Shown: piece by piece, positions 46,668 through 52,746 of the stretch
Layout: each line of letters begins with the position of its first letter
Numbering within the stretch: position 1 is the stretch's first letter
From: Planctomycetaceae bacterium
GTDB taxonomy: Bacteria; Planctomycetota; Planctomycetia; Pirellulales; Pirellulaceae
Assembly: GCA_005798335.1 (NCBI GenBank)
Contig: SYJV01000187.1
Coordinates: 1-52,746 of the forward strand
DNA: 52,746 nucleotides
Reading direction: 5' to 3'
Position numbers and translations under genes: made by a program
Notes under the pieces: generated by a model
The model's database searches: none
Seen by the model: the letters and a program-made list of their open reading frames with translations, nothing else
What the model was told of the DNA's origin: nothing

Positions 46668-47325
46668 CGCCGTTTTGTCAACCAACCACAGGCTGCGTGC
46701 ATTCTCGCTAGTCTAGCCTGTTCCTATCAGCGCGATCGACAAACCAAAGTTCAGCCGAGCAATCCTGGTCATCTGGAGAGCTCGGCTGTTGTCGTTTTCT
46801 ACCCTCATTTGCTAGTCCCGCGCCGATGCTGTCCTCCATGCTAGGAAGTACAACATTCAGCAAACTGGCAGATTTGCTGACGAATATGATGCTGTTTTGG
46901 AGATGGCCTGAAAAGCAAGTCGCCGACCAGCCCGAGCAAAGCGTCCGCAGCGAGGTCGCTGAGCGTCGCCCGGGGAACACGGCTTTGCTCTGGGCTGATT
47001 TGCGGTTGACACTTCGGGCCAGTTTGCGCCCTTGTGAAAAATCGTGTTTTGGGCGATACTTCGACCCTTATGCACGTGGAGAGATTCGACGATTCTGTCG
47101 CTGCATCGCGTAAAGCTTGAGATGCAGCCTGGGCACAACTAGACAACAGCCGTGCTGCTACAGGCGAATTCATTTTGGCTTGGTGTCGAATTTCACACGA
47201 TAAATCCATCCGAAATCTGGCTCAACCGGCCCGTTCTTGTCGAACGGAAGTTACTGAGATTGAGCGCGTCGCGGTGCGGCGAAAGGAAATTGCGGAGAAC
47301 ATTCAGTAGTTAGAAAGTTTGATGT
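46668..47325. other. 658-bp gene-free stretch before rpsD
   Basis: Both strands have open frames here (46826-47113 plus, 46841-47209 minus), but neither has a ribosome-binding site or a recognisable protein pattern. The notable content is a strong inverted repeat at 46929-46996 and a lone TTGACA (47006-47011) without a matching -10. The rpsD promoter is expected in this stretch. Confidence 0.5.
46929..46996. repeat. Long imperfect inverted repeat with inner hairpin
   Basis: AGCCCGAGCAAAGC (46929-46942) pairs with GCTTTGCTCTGGGCT (46982-46996): 14 pairs with one bulged base. Inside it CAGCG-aggt-CGCTG (46948-46961) forms a second hairpin. No U-tract follows on either strand. It may be a structured RNA element or a palindromic repetitive element. 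Confidence 0.75.
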
Positions 47326-47934
47326 ATGGCGCGATATAACGGTCCCAAAGCGAGAGTCAACCGCCGTCTAAGCATGATGGTGTACGAGAGCGCCGGTGCA
47401 GTGCGAGCGCTCGAACGTCGCGAAACTCCTCCAGGCATGCATCCGCGCGGTCGGCGGAGCAGCAACTATGGCACGGCACTCACCGAGAAACAGAAAATCA
47501 AGCATTTCTACGGCTTGGGCGAACGTCAATTGCGACGATATTTCGCCGAAGCGGTTCGCGGTATTGGAAATACCGGTCAAACTCTGTTGATCATGTGCGA
47601 GCGCCGGTTGGATAACGTCATCCGACGCGCAGGGTTTACAAAGACTCGACCACAAGCTCGCCAAGGTGTCGTGCATGGACATTTCCGCGTCAACGGAGTC
47701 AAGGTCACCAAGCCCAGTTATTTGCTGAGGGCCGGCGACGTGGTCGAAGTTCGAGGGCGAGAAAATCTCAAAAATGTTTATCGAGGTGTGATTGCGAACA
47801 ACTCTCCACAAGGGCTAGATTGGATCTCCTTCGATTCAGAAAATCTGCGAGCGACGGTGCTCAGCCTGCCGACTCCAAACGACATCAGCTTGCCAGTTGA
47901 TGCCAACACGGTGGTCGAATTCTTGTCGCGCTAG
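47326..47934 (+). CDS. rpsD: 30S ribosomal protein S4
   Basis: A 202-residue primary 16S rRNA-binding protein of the small subunit, also important for translational accuracy. The N-terminal MARYNGPKARVNRR, then KQKIKHFYGLGERQLRRYF and the S4 RNA-binding domain (ERRLDNVIRRAGF, RQGVVHGHFRVNGVKVTKPS) are clear. The N-terminal Cys zinc ribbon is absent, so this is the zinc-independent (C-) form. It stands alone, away from the usual S13-S11-RpoA cluster. Confidence 0.98.
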   Translation: MARYNGPKARVNRRLSMMVYESAGAVRALERRETPPGMHPRGRRSSNYGTALTEKQKIKHFYGLGERQLRRYFAEAVRGIGNTGQTLLIMCERRLDNVIRRAGFTKTRPQARQGVVHGHFRVNGVKVTKPSYLLRAGDVVEVRGRENLKNVYRGVIANNSPQGLDWISFDSENLRATVLSLPTPNDISLPVDANTVVEFLSR

Positions 47935-48113
47935 TCGACTAGCTAACTTTTGGAATTGCTTCGCTGCCATGCTCCGCTCGTGGTGGCGACGCGTCAAGTT
48001 ATTTTGCTAGTGGTCCAATCAACGGATGCGAACTATCCTTGACGCAATTAGTTTGAATTCGAGTGACCGCAGCGGAGTGCGGTCCAAAATCTCTTGAAGT
48101 GATTGAATCCCAA

Positions 48114-49559
48114 ATGCATAGTCGACTGGTGGTTCTTGGCGGCGGCCCAGGAGGTTACGCAGCAGCGTTCCTGGCGGCTGACGAAGGCATGGAGGTCACT
48201 TTAGTCGAGTCAGATGCTCGTTTGGGCGGAACATGTTTGCTGCGCGGGTGCATTCCATCCAAAGCGCTGCTACACGTCGCGCGAGTAATTTCGGAAGTTG
48301 ATGAGCTGCGTGAGGAATGGGGCGTTAAATATGCAGCCCCGCAGATAGACATCGATTTGGTACGAGCGCGCAAAGAGAGGGTTATCTCGAATCTCAGCGG
48401 CGGGCTCAGCCAACTTGCTAAGCGGCGAAACGTGCGCGTCATTCATGGCCGAGGCATATTCGAAAACAGCACGACGCTGAAATTGGCAGGCGAACACCCA
48501 TCGATTCCTGTCAAACGGCAGTTGACCTTTGACCATTGCATTCTGGCGACCGGTAGCGTGCCTGCCATGCCTGCCGGTTTCAATATCGGTAGTCCGCGCG
48601 TTATGGACTCGACAGGTGCGCTGAACCTAGTCGATATTCCTGCCACACTGTTAGTTGTGGGTGGCGGCTATATCGGTTTGGAGATGGGGTCCGTCTACGC
48701 CAACTTGGGAACCGAAGTTTCCGTGGTTGAGCTGACCGATGGGCTCTTGCCGGGTGCGGATCGTGATTTGGTCAAGCCTCTGCACAAACGCATGGATAAA
48801 TTGCTCGATAAACGCATTTTTCTCAACACGAAAGTCGGCTCGCTGGCCGAAGTCGACAACGCTATCGAAGTTACCTTCGAAGGTCCAGGCCGGTACGGTC
48901 ACCAACGATTTTCACGAGTATTGGTCAGCGTCGGCAGGCGCCCAGTTACGCGCGACATCGGTTTGGAGAATACGCAAGTGACCACCGATCCGCGCGGTTT
49001 CGCGATTTGCGACCGACAGCAAAAGACCGCTGATCCCCATATCCTCGCAATCGGCGACGTCGCAGGTGAACCCATGCTGGCGCACAAAGCCTCGCACGAA
49101 GCCAAAGTCGCTGTCGAAGCCTTGCTGGGCAAAGCGGTCGAGTTTGACAAAATCGCCATTCCGGCCGTTGTCTTTACCGATCCGGAAATCGCATGGGCCG
49201 GCTTGACGGAAGAGCAAGCCAAGCGGCAAGGTCGAATCGTCGATGTCGAAATATATCCTTGGGCGGCCAGCGGGCGAGCGCAAGCGTTGGGCCGTGCCGA
49301 AGGACTGACCAAATGGTTGGTTGACCCACAGAGCCATCGCGTGCTCGGCTGTGGTATCGTCGGTGCCGGCGCAGGTGAGTTGATCGCCGAAGCGGTATTG
49401 GCCATCGAGATGGGTTGCGAGGTACGCGACATTACCGAATCGGTACACCCGCATCCTACGTTGAGCGAAACGCTGATGAACGCGGGCGAAGTTCACTTTG
49501 GCACAGCTACGGAAATCTACAAACCCAAGCGACACGTCGAAGAAAAGGCGCCCACATGA
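48114..49559 (+). CDS. lpdA: Dihydrolipoyl dehydrogenase
   Basis: The E3 flavoprotein that reoxidises dihydrolipoamide of 2-oxoacid dehydrogenase complexes with NAD+. The FAD loop is GGGPGGYAA (9-17), the redox disulfide is GGTCLLRGC (Cys41, Cys46), the NAD loop is VVGGGYIGLEMG and the C-terminal catalytic base is in VHPHPTLSE. The 481-residue length is normal. ATG 48114 fits the family start; a GTG at 48063 would add 17 residues. It overlaps the alcohol dehydrogenase start by 4 bp and shares the locus with aceE. Confidence 0.95.
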   Translation: MHSRLVVLGGGPGGYAAAFLAADEGMEVTLVESDARLGGTCLLRGCIPSKALLHVARVISEVDELREEWGVKYAAPQIDIDLVRARKERVISNLSGGLSQLAKRRNVRVIHGRGIFENSTTLKLAGEHPSIPVKRQLTFDHCILATGSVPAMPAGFNIGSPRVMDSTGALNLVDIPATLLVVGGGYIGLEMGSVYANLGTEVSVVELTDGLLPGADRDLVKPLHKRMDKLLDKRIFLNTKVGSLAEVDNAIEVTFEGPGRYGHQRFSRVLVSVGRRPVTRDIGLENTQVTTDPRGFAICDRQQKTADPHILAIGDVAGEPMLAHKASHEAKVAVEALLGKAVEFDKIAIPAVVFTDPEIAWAGLTEEQAKRQGRIVDVEIYPWAASGRAQALGRAEGLTKWLVDPQSHRVLGCGIVGAGAGELIAEAVLAIEMGCEVRDITESVHPHPTLSETLMNAGEVHFGTATEIYKPKRHVEEKAPT

Positions 49560-50590
49560 AAGCGATGCTGTTGACCGAGTACAAGAAGTTGAGCATTGTC
49601 GATATCCCCAAGCCAGAAATCGGTCCCGACGATTTACTGGTACAAGTGCGCGCTTGCGGGATTTGCGGCAGTGATGTCCATGGCTACGACGGCAGTTCCG
49701 GCCGCCGGATTCCGCCGCTGGTAATGGGACACGAAGCCGCGGGAATCGTCGCAGGCATCGGCGCAAATGTCAGTGAGTTTGTGGAAGGCGATCGCGTTAC
49801 ATTCGACTCCACTGTCTCGTGTGGCAAGTGCGGTTCCTGCCGCAAGGGCCGCATCAACCTTTGCGAAAACAGACAAGTGCTTGGGGTATCTTGCAACGAG
49901 TTTCGCCGAAACGGCGCGTTCGCGGAATACGTCGTGGTGCCAAACAATATTGCCTACCGACTACCGGAAGAATTGCCTTTTGAACACGCAGCCCTAATCG
50001 AAGCAGTTTCTATCGCGGTACATGCGGCAAATCGAACTCCTATCAAGCTGGGAGATATCGCAGTCGTCGTCGGCAGCGGCATGATCGGTTTGCTGGTTAT
50101 TCAAGCCGTAAGGCTTGCAGGTTGTGCGACCGTGATTGCTGTCGACCTTGAAGATAGCAAATTGGCGGCGGCACAGTCGCTTGGAGCAGATCACATTCTG
50201 AATGCAAAGCACTGCGATGTGCCGGCTGAGGTCGCCAAGCTGACGCAAGGTCGCGGTGCCGATGTTTCGCTTGAAGTGGTCGGCGCCGGCCCAACGGTCA
50301 TGTCTGCGATCCAGTCTACCCGCAAAGGAGGTGCGATTACCTTGGTCGGCAATTTGGCGCCCAAAGTCGAGTTGCCGCTGCAAGCGGTCGTGACCCGCGA
50401 ATTGTCGATCTATGGCAGTTGCGCTTCCAACGGCGAATATCCTCAATGCATCGATTTGATGCGTCGCGGCGATATCAAGGTCCAGCCTCTAATTACAGCG
50501 ACCGCGAATTTGGATGAAGGGCCGCGCTGGTTCGAACGCTTGTACGCGGGAGAGCCCGGTGCGATGAAAGTAATTCTCCAACCGACATAG
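49556..50590 (+). CDS. Zinc-dependent medium-chain alcohol dehydrogenase
   Basis: A 344-residue MDR-family NAD(P)-dependent dehydrogenase. Catalytic zinc ligands are Cys37 (GICGSD), His59 and Glu60 (MGHE). The structural zinc site is Cys89, 92, 95 and 103 (CGKCGSCRKG...NLC). The cofactor loop (VVVGSGMIGLLVIQA) is present. It resembles polyol or sugar-phosphate dehydrogenases such as galactitol-1-phosphate 5-dehydrogenase, but the substrate cannot be set from sequence. ATGA overlap with lpdA makes it the second gene of a coupled pair. Confidence 0.9.
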   Translation: MKAMLLTEYKKLSIVDIPKPEIGPDDLLVQVRACGICGSDVHGYDGSSGRRIPPLVMGHEAAGIVAGIGANVSEFVEGDRVTFDSTVSCGKCGSCRKGRINLCENRQVLGVSCNEFRRNGAFAEYVVVPNNIAYRLPEELPFEHAALIEAVSIAVHAANRTPIKLGDIAVVVGSGMIGLLVIQAVRLAGCATVIAVDLEDSKLAAAQSLGADHILNAKHCDVPAEVAKLTQGRGADVSLEVVGAGPTVMSAIQSTRKGGAITLVGNLAPKVELPLQAVVTRELSIYGSCASNGEYPQCIDLMRRGDIKVQPLITATANLDEGPRWFERLYAGEPGAMKVILQPT

Positions 50591-50880
50591 ACCGATGCGG
50601 GTGTATCCGAAAGCCAGTTGAAGAAAAACCGAAATGCTTCGATTGGGTGGCAGTGAGCAAACTATCGAGCATTGCACAAAGGCGAACGCAGGAAATTACT
50701 ATCAATTTCTTTCCAGTAATTGTATTAGCCTTACTAATTTCGCCAAAAACCACAGCAGAAGAAGCGTTCTGAAGGCTTTTGCCCTTTGCGAACTAGGGTA
50801 TTTTCGCCCATGATGTCTGCTACTGGAAGCCTTAAAGTGTGAGCGCACGGAAGCGTTGTTGAATTATTGAGAGGTTGATG
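50591..50880. other. Intergenic upstream of aceE
   Basis: These 290 bp between the alcohol dehydrogenase and aceE contain no credible gene. The gap is large enough for a separate aceE promoter, but I see no strong consensus elements. Confidence 0.4.
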
Positions 50881-52746
50881 ATGGCTGATCTCGACGTAGC
50901 TGGTAATGCGGAACTGGAAATGGCGTCTGGCGGTCAAATTCCCACGACCGTCGATATCGATCCAACCGAGACTGCCGAGTGGGTTGAGTCGCTTGATTAC
51001 GTGCTGAAGAGCAAAGGCGCCGAGCGTGTTAAATATCTATTAAAACTGCTCGATACACGAGCACGTCGCGAGGGCGTAGATGTCCCGTTGGAGGTGAACA
51101 CTTCTTACATCAACACCATCCCAGTCGACAAGCAGCCGCCGTATCCTGGAAATCGCGAACTAGAGAGACGAATCAAGAGCATCATTCGTTGGAACGCAAT
51201 GGCCATGGTCGTGCGAGCTAACAAAAACAACGATGGATTGGGAGGCCACATCAGCACCTTTGCCAGCAGCGCGACGTTGTATGAAGTCGGATACAACCAC
51301 TTTTTCCGCGGACGCGGCGCTGATGGTTATAGTGGCGACATCATTTATTTCCAAGGTCATGCGTCCCCTGGCATGTACTCGCGAGCTTTTATCGAGGGCC
51401 GTTTGTCTGAAACCAATCTCGATAATTTTCGGCGCGAACTGCAACCGGAGATGGGCTTGTGCAGCTATCCTCATCCATGGTTGATGCCCGAGTTCTGGGA
51501 GTATCCCACGGTATCGATGGGTTTGGGGCCTATCATGGCGATTTACCAAGCCCGATTCAACGAGTACCTGAAGGATCGCGGGTTGAAGGACACCGGCAAT
51601 CAAAAAGTATGGGCGTTCTTAGGAGATGGTGAATGTGACGAGCCTGAAACGCTCGGAGCAATTACGTTGGCATCGCGTGAAAAACTGGATAACCTGATTT
51701 TCGTTATTAACTGCAATCTGCAACGGCTGGATGGACCAGTGCGCGGCAATGGCAAGATTATTCAGGAATTAGAGGCGATTTTTCGCGGCGCGGGATGGAA
51801 TGTCATCAAAGTCGTTTGGGGAAACGATTGGGACCCGCTGATCGAAAAAGACGAAACTGGCTTGCTCGCACAGCGCATGACGGAAGTGGTCGACGGCCAA
51901 TATCAGAAGTACACCGCCATGCCTGGCTCGTATATCCGCGAGCATTTCTTTGGCAAGGACCCACAACTGGAAGCAATGGTTGCAAACTATTCCGACGAGA
52001 AACTGGAAAAAATGCGCCGGGGCGGGCATGATCCCGAGAAAGTTTATGCTGCATATAAGGCGGCGATCGAACACAAAGGGCAGCCGACTGTCATTCTGGC
52101 TAAGACCATCAAAGGCTATGGACTTGGCGACGCTGGCGAAGGCCGCAATGTGGCTCACAATACCAAGAAGATTGACGAAAAGAACTTGCTCGAATTTCGT
52201 AATCGATTCGGCATTCCCATCTCCGACGAAGAAATAAAAAACGCTCCCTACTACAAGCCTCCTGCGTCCAGCGCGGAGATCCGTTACTTGCAGGAGCGAA
52301 GGCAAGCGCTGGGTGGACCGGTACCCAGTCGTCCGAAGGTGCATCCTAAAATGGAAGTGCCAACGCTGGCCGATTACCGCAAGTTCATGAGCACGCAGAT
52401 CGAAGGTAAGTCGATCAGCACTACTCAGGGATTTGTTCGTTTGCTGAATCGATTAGTCAAGGATCCAAAAATTGGCCGGCACATCGTGCCGATCGTTCCC
52501 GACGAATCTAGGACGTTTGGCATGGAAGGCATGTTCAAGGAGATCGGCATTTATGCTCATGCAGGCCAGTTGTACGAACCAGTCGATTCGGACCAAATCG
52601 CGTATTATAAAGAAGCTCGCGATGGCCAGATTCTGGAAGAGGGTATCACTGAAGCAGGCTCGATGAGCAGCTTCAACGCTGCGGGGACGGCCTATTCGTC
52701 ACACGGCATTAACATGATTCCCTTTTACATCTATTACTCGATGTTC
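50881..52746 (+). CDS. aceE: Pyruvate dehydrogenase E1 component, homodimeric type (3' end outside window)
   Basis: The first 622 codons of the thiamine-diphosphate E1 subunit, which decarboxylates pyruvate and acetylates the lipoyl group of E2. The N-terminus, NAMAMVVRANKNNDGLGGHI, SPGMYSRAFIEGRL and the ThDP/Mg motif GDGECDEPETLGA with NCNLQRLDGPVRGN are typical of the single-chain AceE type (about 890 residues). The frame is still open at the window edge. ATG 50881 has AGAGG 6 nt upstream; an adjacent ATG at 50878 is in frame. The E2 gene is presumably downstream. Confidence 0.96.
   Translation, partial: MADLDVAGNAELEMASGGQIPTTVDIDPTETAEWVESLDYVLKSKGAERVKYLLKLLDTRARREGVDVPLEVNTSYINTIPVDKQPPYPGNRELERRIKSIIRWNAMAMVVRANKNNDGLGGHISTFASSATLYEVGYNHFFRGRGADGYSGDIIYFQGHASPGMYSRAFIEGRLSETNLDNFRRELQPEMGLCSYPHPWLMPEFWEYPTVSMGLGPIMAIYQARFNEYLKDRGLKDTGNQKVWAFLGDGECDEPETLGAITLASREKLDNLIFVINCNLQRLDGPVRGNGKIIQELEAIFRGAGWNVIKVVWGNDWDPLIEKDETGLLAQRMTEVVDGQYQKYTAMPGSYIREHFFGKDPQLEAMVANYSDEKLEKMRRGGHDPEKVYAAYKAAIEHKGQPTVILAKTIKGYGLGDAGEGRNVAHNTKKIDEKNLLEFRNRFGIPISDEEIKNAPYYKPPASSAEIRYLQERRQALGGPVPSRPKVHPKMEVPTLADYRKFMSTQIEGKSISTTQGFVRLLNRLVKDPKIGRHIVPIVPDESRTFGMEGMFKEIGIYAHAGQLYEPVDSDQIAYYKEARDGQILEEGITEAGSMSSFNAAGTAYSSHGINMIPFYIYYSMF

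Noticed and set aside
46826-47209. Overlapping 95- and 122-codon frames on opposite strands
   Set aside because: Neither has a ribosome-binding site or recognisable domain; their openness is explained by composition and the inverted repeat.

Overview
The window looks like chromosomal DNA of a planctomycete, most likely a Pirellulales (Rhodopirellula-type) bacterium. The lineage call rests on family content recognised by eye: a PSCyt1/DUF1549/DUF1553 (PSD1-type) cytochrome protein, a Tat-exported DUF1501 protein, a prepilin-like DUF1559 protein, a CxxCH dehydrogenase fused to a ceramidase domain, a sulfatase, and a very large Ser/Thr kinase with a transmembrane segment and a repeat domain. No rRNA, tRNA or CRISPR was seen.

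Layout. 1-3.5 kb: a secreted transglutaminase-like protein, a candidate structured RNA on the minus strand (about 1362-1567) with its own promoter and intrinsic terminator, a DapA/NanA-type aldolase and a zinc-ribbon/TerB protein. 3.6-7 kb: an APH-fold kinase, a DUF2887 protein with a tandem GKIE repeat, and a compact MerC / HicB-like / Trm112 cluster. 7-12.1 kb (minus): dxr, rseP, a HAD phosphatase and a secreted polysaccharide deacetylase. The first three overlap and look translationally coupled. 12.4-17.6 kb (plus): ftsH, a Lys-rich secreted protein, inositol oxygenase and the menaquinone enzyme MqnE.

17.6-29.3 kb is the accessory part. On the minus strand lie a 1345-residue receptor-like kinase, a DUF1501 gene and a PSD1 gene. 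The kinase is bracketed by two copies of the DUF1501 3' end, one intact and one a relic. An eroded relic of a different PSD1 3' end sits just upstream of DUF1501. Between that relic and the intact PSD1 gene lies a plus-strand island with decayed short ORFs, a DUF433/DUF5615 toxin-antitoxin pair, and an ATPase preceded by two dyads of identical geometry over its -10 box. This locus has clearly been duplicated, deleted and invaded.

29.4-41 kb: an RTX-like fragment, a Tat-exported protein of unknown function, a sulfatase, a small HTH-like protein, the ceramidase/dehydrogenase/cytochrome fusion, the DUF1559 protein and an M24 peptidase coupled to a GspA/ExeA-like AAA ATPase. 42-52.7 kb: rsmE, an MMPL/RND exporter, a lipoprotein, a 658-bp stretch with a strong inverted repeat, rpsD, lpd, a zinc alcohol dehydrogenase, and the 5' part of aceE, which runs off the window.

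Start sites were chosen from ribosome-binding sites and signal peptides. Several differ from the longest open frame, as stated in each entry. All family names come from recognising motifs; no search was run.
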